Part shown: one piece after another, positions 16,575 through 25,665 of the stretch
Numbering within the stretch: position 1 is the stretch's first letter
How the letters are laid out: each line of letters begins with the position of its first letter
Source: Sphingomonas sp. ATCC 31555
Lineage (GTDB): Bacteria; Pseudomonadota; Alphaproteobacteria; Sphingomonadales; Sphingomonadaceae
Assembly: GCF_000282895.1 (NCBI RefSeq)
Contig: NZ_ALBQ01000001.1
Coordinates: forward strand, 1-64,000
DNA: 64,000 nt
Direction: 5' to 3'
Notes under the pieces: model-generated
Databases searched by the model: none
What the model was told of the DNA's origin: nothing
Seen by the model: only the letters and a program-made list of their open reading frames with translations
Position numbers and translations under genes: made by a program

Positions 16575-18422
16575 TCAGCGCACCACCGGCAGCGTCACCG
16601 CCGATCCAGCGCACACCCGCTGAGTCGCCTTCTGATAGTCCTCCGGCCTGGCCTTGTAGATGTTCGGCACGAAGGTCTGCGGGTTGCGGTCGATCACCGG
16701 GAACCAGCTCGACTGCACCTGCACCATGATGCGGTGGCCCTTCTTGAACACATGGTCATGGTCGCGCAGGGGAAAGTCCCAGGCCGTGACTTGATCCGGC
16801 ACCAACGGCGTCGCCTGTTCGAAGCTCTTCAGATAGCGGCCGCGGCGGATTTCCATCGCGATCGGCAGCTGGTAGCCGTTCAAGCCCTTCGCATAGGCGC
16901 CCAGCGCGCTCGGCGCCTTCTCCACATTCTCCGGAAACACGTCGATCAGCTTGACGACGAAGTCGCTGTCGGTGCCGCTGGTCGAAGCCATCAGCTTGGC
17001 GGTCACTCCGCCGGTGACGGTCAGGTCGTTCTCCAGCGGCGCGGAGACGTAGCTGAGCACGTCGGGCCGGTCGTCGACGAAGCGCTGGTCCTCCGCCTCC
17101 CACCATCGCCAGTCGGGCGTGGCATAGGTGGCGGACATTGGCCGAGGGCGAAACGGCACCGGGCGCGCCGGATCACTGACATAGTCGCGGCAGCCCTCGC
17201 CCTGTGTCGGCGCGGTGAAGCTGAGCGAACCGTCGCCGTGCAAATACAGGTTCGTCGCCTGCGCATTGGCGAGTGGATAGCTTTGGTAGGTCTTCCACTG
17301 CCACGAGCCCGACTGAAAGCTCTTCAGCGCGAAGTCCGGCTTGGTGCCGGTTCCGTGCAGCCAATAGGCGAAGAACGGCGCCTCGATCTGCTCCATGAAC
17401 TGGACGCCGCTGTCGACGCCGAACGGAATCCGCCCGAGGCTGTTCGCCGGCGTATGCCAGGTGCCGTGTGCCCAGGGACCCGCGACCATCAGCGCCAGCT
17501 TGTCCGGATCGTTCTGGCGCTGCTTTTCCCAGATCTTCCAGCTGCCCCAAGGATCTTCCTGATCCCAGTATCCGGCGACGTTGAGCGTCGGCACGCTCGT
17601 CTTGCCCAGGCCGTTCGACCAGACCTGCTTCTTCCAGTGATCGTCATAGTCCGGATGCTCGATCATCTCGCGGAAGCGGGGCACCCGGCCCTTGAAATAC
17701 TTCTTCTCGATCTCGTCCGGAGAGCCGGCGTGGAGGAACCAGTCATAGGTGTCGTAGCGATCGTACACGTTGATGCCGTCATTGGTCTTGTCGGCCTGCA
17801 GGCTGTTCACCCAGTCGGTGGCGTAGGTCAGCCGCATCGCGCCCCAGCGATGAAGATCGTCGTTCTTCCAGTAATCGATCCAGGCCGCCTGCGGGCTGGT
17901 CGCCTTGAGCGCCGGATGCGGCTTGGCAAGCGCGATGGCGGCGGGGAAGCCGGGGTAGGAGACGCCCCACATGCCGACCTTGCCGTTGTTGGGCTTTACG
18001 TTCTTCACCAGCCAGTCGATCGAGTCATAGGCGTCGGTCGCCTCGTCGACCGCGCCCTTCCCGGTCTTTACTTCGGTGGAGAGCGTGAAGGGGCCGCCTT
18101 CGGACTTGAAGCGGCCCCGCATGTCCTGGAACACGAAGATATAGCCGTCGCGCACCAGCGGCGCCCAGCTGTTCGGCACACGCCCCGGCGCAGCATCGGG
18201 CGAGCCATAGGGGCTGCGCTGGAACAGGATCGGCAGAGGACCCTTGGCGCCCTTGGGGCGGAGGATGACGGTGTGGAGCTTCACCCCGTCGCGCATCGGG
18301 ATCATCGCCTCTTCGAAGGTGAAGGGCGCTTCGGTCGCGGTGGGGGCAGGCTGGGGCGGCGCTGCGGCCGCCAGAGGTGCGGCAAGCGCCGCAAGTGCTA
18401 CCGTAACCAGCCAGTGCCGCAT
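16575..18422 (-). CDS. CocE/NonD-family hydrolase (X-Pro dipeptidyl-peptidase S15 family)
   Basis: A 615-residue secreted alpha/beta hydrolase: signal peptide (WLVTVALAALAAPLAAA), then the S15 core with the nucleophile Ser155 in GVSYPGF, an oxyanion-region Tyr in FQRSPYG, and a C-terminal jelly-roll domain (from about residue 400). Family members hydrolyse acyl esters such as cocaine, or cleave beta-lactam or proline-containing amides such as glutaryl-7-ACA; which one applies cannot be read here. The ATG at 18422 follows a GGGGGA site. It converges on the SDR gene with 12 bp between the stops. Confidence 0.85.
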   Translation of the reverse strand: MRHWLVTVALAALAAPLAAAAPPQPAPTATEAPFTFEEAMIPMRDGVKLHTVILRPKGAKGPLPILFQRSPYGSPDAAPGRVPNSWAPLVRDGYIFVFQDMRGRFKSEGGPFTLSTEVKTGKGAVDEATDAYDSIDWLVKNVKPNNGKVGMWGVSYPGFPAAIALAKPHPALKATSPQAAWIDYWKNDDLHRWGAMRLTYATDWVNSLQADKTNDGINVYDRYDTYDWFLHAGSPDEIEKKYFKGRVPRFREMIEHPDYDDHWKKQVWSNGLGKTSVPTLNVAGYWDQEDPWGSWKIWEKQRQNDPDKLALMVAGPWAHGTWHTPANSLGRIPFGVDSGVQFMEQIEAPFFAYWLHGTGTKPDFALKSFQSGSWQWKTYQSYPLANAQATNLYLHGDGSLSFTAPTQGEGCRDYVSDPARPVPFRPRPMSATYATPDWRWWEAEDQRFVDDRPDVLSYVSAPLENDLTVTGGVTAKLMASTSGTDSDFVVKLIDVFPENVEKAPSALGAYAKGLNGYQLPIAMEIRRGRYLKSFEQATPLVPDQVTAWDFPLRDHDHVFKKGHRIMVQVQSSWFPVIDRNPQTFVPNIYKARPEDYQKATQRVCAGSAVTLPVVR

Positions 18423-18505
18423 CTTCGTCGATCCCCCAGAAAGCGAGGGTGACTTAGTGCGGCAAGACGCCGCCGGGATCAAGCCGGCGGCGCCCTTGTC
18501 GCCAA

Positions 18506-19474
18506 TCAGTCGATGCGGTGTTCGCCCTTCACCCAGCGCACCGTGCCCGAGCTGGCGCGCATCACCACGCTCTCGGTGGTCATCTTGCCGCGCACCCGCT
18601 TGACGCCAGCGAGCAACGAGCCGTCGGTCACGCCGGTCGCCGCGAAGATGCAGTCGCCCTTGGCGAGTTCCTCGAGGCTGTAGACCTTGTCGAGATCCTC
18701 GATGCCCCATTTAGCGGCGCGAGCGCGCTCATCGTCGTTGCGGAAGACGAGACGGCCCTGGAACTGGCCGCCGACGCAGCGCAGCGCAGCGCAGGCGAGC
18801 ACGCCCTCGGGTGCGCCGCCCTGGCCCATATACACGTCGATGGTGGTGGTCGGGTCGGTAGTGGCGATCACGCCGGCGACGTCGCCGTCCGGGATCAGCA
18901 TGATGCCGCAGCCGATGCTGCGCAGCTCCGCGATCAGCTTTTCGTGGCGGGTACGATCGAGCACGCACGCGATGATCTCGCTGGGCTTCACCCCCTTCGC
19001 CGCGGCGATGGCATGCACATTCTCGGTGGGCGTCTTGTTGAGATCGATCACGCCTTGCGGATAGCCTGGGCCAACGGCGATCTTGTCCATGTAGACGTCG
19101 GGTGCGTTGAGCAGGTTGCCTTCCTCAGCCACGGCCAGCACCGCCAGCGCGTTCGGCCCGGCCTTGGCGGTGATCGTCGTGCCTTCGAGCGGATCGAGCG
19201 CGATATCGATCTTCGGGCCCTTGCCGATCGCGGAACCGACCTTTTCGCCGATATAGAGCATCGGCGCCTCGTCGCGCTCGCCTTCGCCGATGACGACGGT
19301 GCCGTCCATGTAGAGCTGGTTCAGCGCCTCGCGCATCGCCTCCACAGCGGCGGCATCGGCGGCCTTTTCGTCACCCCGCCCGATCAGGCTGGAGGCAGCA
19401 ATTGCGGCGGCTTCGGTGACGCGCACCATTTCGAGCACCAGGACACGGTCGAGTACATGGCTTGCGTTCGTCAT
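18506..19474 (-). CDS. glpX: Fructose-1,6-bisphosphatase class II
   Basis: A 322-residue GlpX-type phosphatase for gluconeogenesis and, in some bacteria, sedoheptulose bisphosphate. Metal and phosphate motifs seen are VVIGEGERDEAP and ALDPLEGTT; MGQGGAPEGV lies in the C-terminal half. The ATG at 19474 (MTNASHVLDRV) matches the usual family start. A second ATG at 19486 has GAGGGG directly against it, so initiation there is less likely. In many alphaproteobacteria glpX follows hom directly; here two small plus-strand genes lie between them. Confidence 0.93.
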   Translation of the reverse strand: MTNASHVLDRVLVLEMVRVTEAAAIAASSLIGRGDEKAADAAAVEAMREALNQLYMDGTVVIGEGERDEAPMLYIGEKVGSAIGKGPKIDIALDPLEGTTITAKAGPNALAVLAVAEEGNLLNAPDVYMDKIAVGPGYPQGVIDLNKTPTENVHAIAAAKGVKPSEIIACVLDRTRHEKLIAELRSIGCGIMLIPDGDVAGVIATTDPTTTIDVYMGQGGAPEGVLACAALRCVGGQFQGRLVFRNDDERARAAKWGIEDLDKVYSLEELAKGDCIFAATGVTDGSLLAGVKRVRGKMTTESVVMRASSGTVRWVKGEHRID

Positions 19475-19632
19475 CGGATTCAACATCCCCTCGTTCGATG
19501 TTGCGATGCGATAGGGGGCCAGGCGCAGCATGTCGAGGTTGCTAACGTTGTCATGTTCTCCTTGCGCGACTTGATGATTTCTTGTCGATTCAGCGCTACA
19601 ATTTTGGGGATTCGCACCTGGGGGTCGAAGCC

Positions 19633-19986
19633 ATGTTGCTGCCGCTGCTGTTGCTTGCCCAGACCAGCGCTGTTTCGAGCGCCCTTACCGACTATCGCAC
19701 GCGCACCCGAGCCGAAATTCCTTGCCGAACGTCGGATGACCAGGGCGAGATCATCGTCTGCGCGCGGCGCGAGGCGGATCGATACCGGGTACCCTTCGTC
19801 TCCGCCGCCCCGGGGCGCGAGGGCGACGCGGCGCGGCTGAACCTGCTGATCGGCGATCCCGATCAGCAGGGCATCACGCCCTGCGGCCAGGGCGCGTTCA
19901 CCGTGAAGTGCGGGTCGGTCGGGCTGGCCGCCACTGTTGGGGCCGATGGACAGGTCCGCTATGTCCGACGCGAGCCGGCGCCCTGA
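19633..19986 (+). CDS. Small secreted protein of unknown function
   Basis: A 117-residue protein starting with a short hydrophobic segment (MLLPLLLLAQTSAVSSA), probably a signal peptide, then a small domain with four cysteines (PCRTSDD, IVCARRE, TPCGQG, VKCGSV) suited to two disulfides in the periplasm. An upstream in-frame start at 19582 would give a non-hydrophobic leader and is less likely. I do not recognise the family, although small proteins with the DDQGEIIVCARRE pattern are common in sphingomonads. It may share a transcript with the next small gene. Confidence 0.6.
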   Translation: MLLPLLLLAQTSAVSSALTDYRTRTRAEIPCRTSDDQGEIIVCARREADRYRVPFVSAAPGREGDAARLNLLIGDPDQQGITPCGQGAFTVKCGSVGLAATVGADGQVRYVRREPAP

Positions 19987-20054
19987 TCACTGCAGATCCA
20001 CGCAACCACGTACGCTGCGGCGCGTTGCGGGGAATGGGGACAACAGGAGGGCCT

Positions 20055-20381
20055 ATGTTGTTGATCGCTCTAGCATTGCAAAGCGCCGCCATCGCCAGGC
20101 CTGCCGTGACGCCCGCCCGCCCGAAAATCACCAGGGCGATGCTGCGCCGCTCCGCTCGTCCCGCCGCGCCCGCAACCGCATCGCTGCTCGGCGCGTGCCG
20201 CACTGCCGAAAGCTGCGAGCGACACAGCCCGACCACCCGCTTCCGCCTCACCGCAGCGCGCGATCCGATGATCGATCGCAAGCTGGAGATGGTTCGCGCC
20301 GCCTCCGGCCCGAGCTGCGGGCTGATCGGGATGCCGGTATGCCCGGCACGCGGCCGGCGGCTGCTCCACTTCGCCTATTGA
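20055..20381 (+). CDS. Small secreted protein of unknown function
   Basis: A 108-residue protein with a perfect ribosome site (AGGAGG, five bases before the ATG), a short hydrophobic start (MLLIALALQSAAIA) and a basic body with four cysteines (GACRTAESC, SCGLIGMPVC). It shows the same style as the gene 69 bp upstream: signal peptide plus paired cysteines. It converges on hom with only 7 bp between stops. No function is recognised. Confidence 0.6.
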   Translation: MLLIALALQSAAIARPAVTPARPKITRAMLRRSARPAAPATASLLGACRTAESCERHSPTTRFRLTAARDPMIDRKLEMVRAASGPSCGLIGMPVCPARGRRLLHFAY

Positions 20382-20388
20382 GGCGTTC

Positions 20389-21681
20389 TCACGCGTCGAG
20401 GATGTGCATCCACATCGGCTCGCCGGTGAGGCTCTGCGAGCCGCGCAGCTTCTCCAGCGCCTGAGCGATGCTCCACTCGGGCGCCTCGTGCGTGACGATG
20501 GCGACGAGCGCGCTGCCGTCGGGGCTCACGCCGCGCTGGATCAGGCTTTCGATCGAAACGCCCGCGTCGCGCATCGCGGCGGCAATTTCCGCCAGCACGC
20601 CGACGCGGTCCGCCACGGTGAAGCGCACATAGGATCGGCCGCGCCGCTCGCCGCTGTCCGCCGCCGGCTGGGCGACGAGCGCATCCGCCGGCATCGCATA
20701 GGGCGCGCCGAACTCGCCGCGGGCGATGTCGATCAGATCGGCGACCACTGCGCTGGCGGTCGGGCCATCGCCCGCGCCTGCACCCTGGAACAGCAATCGA
20801 CCGACGAAGTTGCCTTCCGCCACCACCGCGTTGGTCGAACCCGTCACATGCGCGAGCGGATGGCTGAGCGGCACGAGATGCGGGTGGACGCGCTGGAACA
20901 GCCCGTGCGCACCGGCATCGGCGATGCCCAGCAGCCGCACCCGGTAACCGAGCGTCGCCGCCTCGGCGATGTCGGCCGCCAGGATGTGGCGGATGCCGCT
21001 CGCCTTCAGGTCGCCAAACGCCGGCTGGGTGCCGAAGGCGAGGCTGGCGAGGATCGACAGCTTGTGCGCGGCATCAATGCCGTCGATGTCGAAGGTGGGG
21101 TCCGCCTCGGCATAGCCGAGCGCCTGTGCCTCGGCGAGTATCTCGGCGAAGTCGCGGCCCTCGGCCTCCATCTTGGACAGGATGAAATTACAGGTGCCGT
21201 TGAGGATGCCGTAGACCCGACTGATCGCGTTGGCCGCAGCACCTTCGCGCAGTCCCTTGATCACCGGCACGCCCCCGGCCACGGCAGCTTCGAACTTCAG
21301 CGCCACCTGCGCGCCTTCGGCGATCTTGGCCAGTTCCAGCCCGTGATGCGCGATCATCGCCTTGTTGGCGGTTACGAAGCTCTTGTTCGCACCCAGCGCC
21401 GCGCGGGCGAGCGCCAGCGCCGGGCCGTCCGACCCGCCCACCAGTTCCACCACCACGTCCGCCTGGGCGTGGCGGGCCAGTTCTACGGGATCGTCCACCC
21501 ACTCGAAGCGCGACAGATCGATGCCGCGATCCTTGCTGCGATCGCGAGCGGAGACGGCGACGACCTCAATGGGCCGGCCCGCGCGGCGCGTAATCAGCTC
21601 GGCATTGGTGTCGAGCAGGCGAATCCCGCCGCCGCCCACCGTTCCGAGCCCCGCCAGTGCCACGCGCAACGCTTCCGCCAT
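20389..21681 (-). CDS. hom: Homoserine dehydrogenase
   Basis: A 430-residue enzyme that reduces aspartate semialdehyde to homoserine for Thr and Met synthesis. It has the N-terminal NAD(P) site (ALAGLGTVGGG), the catalytic domain (GILNGTCNFILSKM, EADPTFDIDGIDAAHKL) and a C-terminal ACT domain (YVRFTVADRVGVLAEIAAAM) that normally mediates feedback by threonine. The length and layout are those of the monofunctional enzyme. An AGAGGAAC site precedes the ATG. Confidence 0.95.
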   Translation of the reverse strand: MAEALRVALAGLGTVGGGGIRLLDTNAELITRRAGRPIEVVAVSARDRSKDRGIDLSRFEWVDDPVELARHAQADVVVELVGGSDGPALALARAALGANKSFVTANKAMIAHHGLELAKIAEGAQVALKFEAAVAGGVPVIKGLREGAAANAISRVYGILNGTCNFILSKMEAEGRDFAEILAEAQALGYAEADPTFDIDGIDAAHKLSILASLAFGTQPAFGDLKASGIRHILAADIAEAATLGYRVRLLGIADAGAHGLFQRVHPHLVPLSHPLAHVTGSTNAVVAEGNFVGRLLFQGAGAGDGPTASAVVADLIDIARGEFGAPYAMPADALVAQPAADSGERRGRSYVRFTVADRVGVLAEIAAAMRDAGVSIESLIQRGVSPDGSALVAIVTHEAPEWSIAQALEKLRGSQSLTGEPMWMHILDA

Positions 21682-21817
21682 TCGTCGTTCCTCTGAGTGT
21701 CTACAGCAAGGCGGCGGCAGAAGCGCTATCGCTCCGCCGCCGCTGGGTGTTCCCTAGCGTCTTCCGTTCACGGAATGGAAGACAGATTTTGTCGCGCTAG
21801 CCCGCTTTCGCGATCGG

Positions 21818-22765
21818 TTATTTCTTGATGAGGCCAATCTCCACCAGTCGCTCGTGCAGATAGTCGTGCGCGGTGATCGGCTCCGGATACCGGTTCGGGT
21901 TGGCATCGCTGATGCAGCCCGGCAATGTCTTGATCAGGAAATCGGGCGCCGGATGCAGGAAGAACGGCATCGAATAGCGCGAATGGCCGCGACGCTCCGC
22001 CGGCGGGTTGACTACCCGGTGCGTCGTTGACGGCAGGACATGGTTGGTCAGGCGCTGCAGCATGTCGCCCACATTGATCACCATAGCGCCTTCGGGCGGC
22101 TTGATGGCCATCCACTTGCCGTCGCGGTCGAGCAGTTCGAGGCCCGCTTCTTCCGCGCCAAGCAGCAGGGTGATCAGGTTGATATCCTCGTGCGCGCCGG
22201 CGCGAACTTCGGGCGCGTCGGCTGCAACTGGCGGATAGTGAAGCAGGCGCAGCACCGAATTGCCGTCCTTCACCGCCGGATCGAACCAGTCGGGGGCGAG
22301 TCCCAAATACCGCGCCACTGCCGACAGCAGCCGGTCGCCGGCGGCATCGAACGCGGCGAACAGCTCGACAAAGGTTTCGCGGAACCCTTCCGGCGCCGCC
22401 GGCCACACGTTCGGCGCCATCACCTCGGCGAAGCGGTGGCCGGCGGCCAGCTCGCGCCCGATGTGCCAGAATTCCTTCAGGTCGACATGGCTGGCGCCTT
22501 TGGCGATCTCGGTCTTGAACGGGGTGTAGCCGCGAGCGCCACCGCCGCCGGGGATGAAATAGCCGCGCTTCTCTTCCTCCGGCAGGTCGAAAAACGCCTT
22601 GGTGAGGCGCCAAGCGCGCTCGATCAGTTCATGCGGCACGCCGTGATCGCGCACCACCGCGAAGCCGAACCGCTGAAAGGATCCGCCGAAGGCCTGAGCG
22701 AAGCCATCGGGATCGCCGGCCTGCTCCCGCAGCGACAGCACCGGAATTTCGGCTAGGGTATCCAA
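21818..22765 (-). CDS. 2-oxoglutarate/Fe(II) oxygenase, isopenicillin N synthase-like family
   Basis: A 315-residue oxygenase with the N-terminal DIOX_N region (IPVLSLREQAGDPDGFAQAF) and the C-terminal double-stranded beta helix. Iron ligands are the HxD of AHEDINLITLLLG and the His in TNHVLPSTTHRV; the 2-oxoglutarate Arg-x-Ser is in RGHSRYSMPFF. I prefer the TTG start at 22765 (LDTLAEIPVL), seven bases after GGAGAG; the longer frame to 22819 has no ribosome site. Bacterial relatives include ethylene-forming and naringenin-type enzymes, but this one is probably a general metabolic oxygenase. The substrate is unknown. Confidence 0.82.
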   Translation of the reverse strand: MDTLAEIPVLSLREQAGDPDGFAQAFGGSFQRFGFAVVRDHGVPHELIERAWRLTKAFFDLPEEEKRGYFIPGGGGARGYTPFKTEIAKGASHVDLKEFWHIGRELAAGHRFAEVMAPNVWPAAPEGFRETFVELFAAFDAAGDRLLSAVARYLGLAPDWFDPAVKDGNSVLRLLHYPPVAADAPEVRAGAHEDINLITLLLGAEEAGLELLDRDGKWMAIKPPEGAMVINVGDMLQRLTNHVLPSTTHRVVNPPAERRGHSRYSMPFFLHPAPDFLIKTLPGCISDANPNRYPEPITAHDYLHERLVEIGLIKK

Positions 22766-22858
22766 GGTAATCTCTCCGAACACAAAGCTTGTGGTTAGAC
22801 GCGGCGGCCGTGGCGGCACAAGCTTGGGAAACTTCCCGATGGCGGCCGCCGCGGCGCC

Positions 22859-23350
22859 TCAGCGGCCGACCTGCATCAGCCCCTTGGTCTTGCCTTCGCC
22901 GGCGCTGCCGAGCTGCAGGGCAAAGGGCGTGCCGTCTTCGGTGGTGCCGATCAGATTGGCGTCCTTGGTCGTTACCTTGAACCCTTGCTTCGTCATGTTG
23001 TCGCGAAACCAGTCGCGCACCACCGTAGGCTCGGCGGGGCTTTCGAACTCGACGATCACCTTGCCGTCTCCCGTCTTGTCGCGCTCGCCCCCGTTCAGCT
23101 TCAAGTTGCGCAGCGTGGAACCCGGATAGAGCGTGACGCCCTCGATGTCGAAATCCTTGGCGTTGAGCGCAACCTTGGGCAGCGTGATTGAGCCTTCGAT
23201 GCCCGGCGCCTTGATCTGCACGCGGCCGCTTTCGTCCGTGGCGATCACTGCATTGCCATCGGCATCGTTGTCGTCGATCGAAATGCTCGAGCCCCCATTG
23301 CACGCGGCAAGCGCGGCGGTCAGCAACAGCGGGACGAGATAGCGAGTCAT
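22859..23350 (-). CDS. Putative lipoprotein of unknown function
   Basis: A 163-residue protein with a lipoprotein signal peptide (YLVPLLLTAALAAC, lipid-attached Cys17) followed by an acidic start (SISIDDNDADGN) and a small alpha/beta domain ending in TPFALQLGSAGEG. A short acidic stretch after the lipid Cys often favours envelope retention, though which membrane is not certain. No family function is recognised. It has its own gap (93 bp) before the 2OG-oxygenase gene start on the same strand. Confidence 0.65.
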   Translation of the reverse strand: MTRYLVPLLLTAALAACNGGSSISIDDNDADGNAVIATDESGRVQIKAPGIEGSITLPKVALNAKDFDIEGVTLYPGSTLRNLKLNGGERDKTGDGKVIVEFESPAEPTVVRDWFRDNMTKQGFKVTTKDANLIGTTEDGTPFALQLGSAGEGKTKGLMQVGR

Positions 23351-23454
23351 CGAGACAATCCTCCGGTGGTTCCGAATGGCAATGTTGGTGTGGGCGGGCT
23401 TCCGTCAACCCGAAAAGGGGTGACGCGCCCGTAGCCTTAGGCCATTGCGGCCGA

Positions 23455-24690
23455 ATGGATTCGCCGTCTCGCAGCATCGCCCCGGCCCAACAGGCGCCGC
23501 TTGGCTTCGCCGAATTCGTGACGCTGGCCGCCGCGTTGATGGCGCTGACCGCGCTCGGCATCGATTCGATGCTGCCGGCGCTGCCTGCGATCGGCGAGAG
23601 CCTGGGCGTCGATTCGGCCAATCATCGCCAGTTCGTCATCACCGCCTTCCTGATCGGATTCGGCACCGCCCAGCTGATTTATGGCCCTTTGTCCGATCGC
23701 TATGGCAGGCGACCGGTGCTGCTGATCGCGCTCGGCTTCTATGTGGTGACCAGCGGCATTGCTGCCCTTTCCGGCAGCTTCGCGCTGCTGCTGGTGTCGC
23801 GCGTGGCGATGGGCACTGCCGCGGCGGGGTCGCGGGTGGTGACGGTGGCGCTGGTGCGCGATTGCTATGCCGGGCGGGCGATGGCGCGGGTGATGAGCCT
23901 GGTGTTCATCGTGTTCATGGCGGCGCCGATCTTCGCTCCCGCCGTGGGCCAGGCGATCCTGTCGGCCGGCGGATCGTGGCGCACGATCTTCTGGGGCTGC
24001 GGTGCGATCGGCGCGGCGGTGTTCCTGTGGTTTGCGCTCCGGATGCCGGAGACGCTGGGGCGGGAGAACCGTCAGTCGCTGCACCCGATGCGGGTGATTG
24101 CCGATTACGGCACGATGCTGCGCGATCGCGCGGCGGTGGGCTACACCATTGCCACCGCGCTTCTTTCCGGCGCGCTGTTCGGCTTTATCGGTTCGGTGCA
24201 GCAAATCATGTCCGACGTTTTCCACCGCCCCGAGCTCCTGACGCCGGTATTCGCGACGGTTGCGGGTACGATGGCGGTGGGATCGTTCCTCAACTCGCGC
24301 ATCGTGATGCGATTGGGCACGCGGGTGATCTCCCACACGGCGCTGGTGGGGCTCACTCTGGTAGCGGGGGTGCATCTGCTCGTCACGCTGCTGGCGCTGG
24401 AGACGCTGTGGAGCTTCGCCATCCTGCAGGCACTGATGATGGCGTGCTTCGGCCTCGCCACGTCCAACTTCTCGGCGATGGCGATGGAGAAGATGGGCGC
24501 GATTGCCGGCACCGCCTCCAGCCTGCAGGGCTTCGTCACCACGCTGGCGGGGGCGCTGATCGGCGCGGCGATTGGCCAGGCCTTCGATGGCACCACCGTT
24601 CCGCTGTACAGCGGATTTCTCCTAATGGGCGGCCTGTCGATCGTGGTAGTAGCGATCACCGAGCGCGGACGGATGTTTCGCCCCAGCTGA
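23455..24690 (+). CDS. Bcr/CflA-family multidrug efflux MFS transporter
   Basis: A 411-residue 12-helix transporter of the drug:H+ antiporter-1 group. The Bcr/CflA pattern is clear: LGIDSMLPALPAIGESLG near TM1, the motif-A loop LIYGPLSDRYGRRPVLL, and RVVTVALVRDCYAGRAMARVMSLV at TM4-5 (given here as separate landmarks: VRDCYAG and FAPAVGQAI). It probably exports toxic amphipathic compounds; the substrate range is unknown. It stands alone, divergent from the upstream lipoprotein gene. Confidence 0.87.
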   Translation: MDSPSRSIAPAQQAPLGFAEFVTLAAALMALTALGIDSMLPALPAIGESLGVDSANHRQFVITAFLIGFGTAQLIYGPLSDRYGRRPVLLIALGFYVVTSGIAALSGSFALLLVSRVAMGTAAAGSRVVTVALVRDCYAGRAMARVMSLVFIVFMAAPIFAPAVGQAILSAGGSWRTIFWGCGAIGAAVFLWFALRMPETLGRENRQSLHPMRVIADYGTMLRDRAAVGYTIATALLSGALFGFIGSVQQIMSDVFHRPELLTPVFATVAGTMAVGSFLNSRIVMRLGTRVISHTALVGLTLVAGVHLLVTLLALETLWSFAILQALMMACFGLATSNFSAMAMEKMGAIAGTASSLQGFVTTLAGALIGAAIGQAFDGTTVPLYSGFLLMGGLSIVVVAITERGRMFRPS

Positions 24691-24769
24691 CTCGGGAACG
24701 GAGCCGGGGGCCCCGCCGTTGCGCTTTCCGACCTCGCGATTCCCGCGAGGCAAGCGATGAGGTTTGGCG

Positions 24770-25111
24770 ATGGGCGGCATTCAGGGTCCCGGCGACGACG
24801 GCTATGACGCGGAAGGCTATGACGAGAGCCAGCGCGCAGAAATTCTCGAGGTGACGGGCGATGGGCCGGACAACGGCGCCATGCTTACCGATCTCAACCC
24901 CGACCTTGGCGGCCGCGAGGACGAGGACGACGATCTCGACGAACTCTCCATGGAAGACGACGAGATCGGCGAGGAAGACGACGCCGCCGAGGAGGATGAG
25001 GACGACCTCGACGAGGACGACATCCAGGACGATTTCGACGACGACGATGTCGATGACGAAGATCTGGACGAAGAACTGGACGACGGCGACGACGTCGCAC
25101 TCCGCCCCTGA
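24770..25111 (+). CDS. Highly acidic small protein of unknown function
   Basis: A 113-residue protein whose C-terminal two-thirds is almost entirely Asp and Glu (from GREDEDDDLDE on), with a more ordinary N-terminus (GYDESQRAEILEVTGDGPDN). A GAGG site lies 8 bases before the ATG, and a terminator-like hairpin follows. The composition suggests a disordered, soluble, nucleic-acid-mimic or metal-buffering protein; similar genes are widespread in sphingomonads, where they are sometimes mislabelled as primase. Function is not known. Confidence 0.62.
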   Translation: MGGIQGPGDDGYDAEGYDESQRAEILEVTGDGPDNGAMLTDLNPDLGGREDEDDDLDELSMEDDEIGEEDDAAEEDEDDLDEDDIQDDFDDDDVDDEDLDEELDDGDDVALRP

Positions 25112-25124
25112 TAAGCATTCGCAT

Positions 25125-25163
25125 GGCGCGACGCGGTGGGACCGTTCCCCCCCCCGTCGCGCC
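25125..25163 (+). terminator. Rho-independent terminator candidate after the acidic protein gene
   Basis: A 9-bp perfect stem, GGCGCGACG (25125-25133) with CGTCGCGCC (25155-25163), is followed by GCTTTCT. It starts 14 bases after the stop codon of the acidic protein. The long loop (21 bases, containing a run of nine C) weakens the call. Confidence 0.45.
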
Positions 25164-25229
25164 GCTTTCTAGGCTTGCGCCACACGCCGGTAGCGTTACG
25201 ATATACCGTAGCAACATGGAGCTGAGGAC

Positions 25230-25634
25230 ATGCGCAAGTTCGTGCCTGCCACCGATGCCGCACCGATCGGCGCGATCAACGTGACGCCGTTCATCGATGT
25301 GATGCTCGTGCTGCTGATCGTGATGATCCTGAGCATGCCGATGGTTTCTCACAAGGTCCCGGTCGACCTGCCGAGCGGCAAGGGTGTGCCGAGCGACGAC
25401 GCCACGCACCGCCTGGCGATCGACCGGGAGGGAGCGTTGTTCTGGGATGGAGCGCCCCTGGCGGACGCAGCGCTGCCCGCCAAACTTGCCGGCCTGCGCA
25501 CCGATGCCGCCGTGCTTCATCTGCAGACCGATCCCGAGGCGCGGTACGAGCGGTTCGACACCGTCCTCGCGACGATCAAGCGCGCTAACATCGTCAAGCT
25601 GGGCTTTGTCGGCAACCAGCCGCTTCCCGATTGA
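25230..25634 (+). CDS. ExbD/TolR-type biopolymer transport protein
   Basis: A 134-residue inner-membrane protein with a short cytoplasmic start, a single TM helix containing the energy-coupling Asp (VTPFIDVMLVLLIVMIL) and a periplasmic domain (VPVDLPSGKGVPSDDATHRL). In TonB or Tol systems it works with an ExbB/TolQ partner to use the proton gradient. No exbB, tolQ or tonB is nearby, so it is an orphan here. An ATG preceded by AGCTGAGG is consistent with the start. Confidence 0.85.
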   Translation: MRKFVPATDAAPIGAINVTPFIDVMLVLLIVMILSMPMVSHKVPVDLPSGKGVPSDDATHRLAIDREGALFWDGAPLADAALPAKLAGLRTDAAVLHLQTDPEARYERFDTVLATIKRANIVKLGFVGNQPLPD

Positions 25635-25665
25635 GGAACCCGCGCATCCGATTCTTCGTTCGCAA

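Noticed and set aside
24817..25263. Minus-strand Ser-rich frame
   Set aside because: It is the complement of the Asp/Glu-rich gene and has no ribosome site or hydrophobic or domain features.
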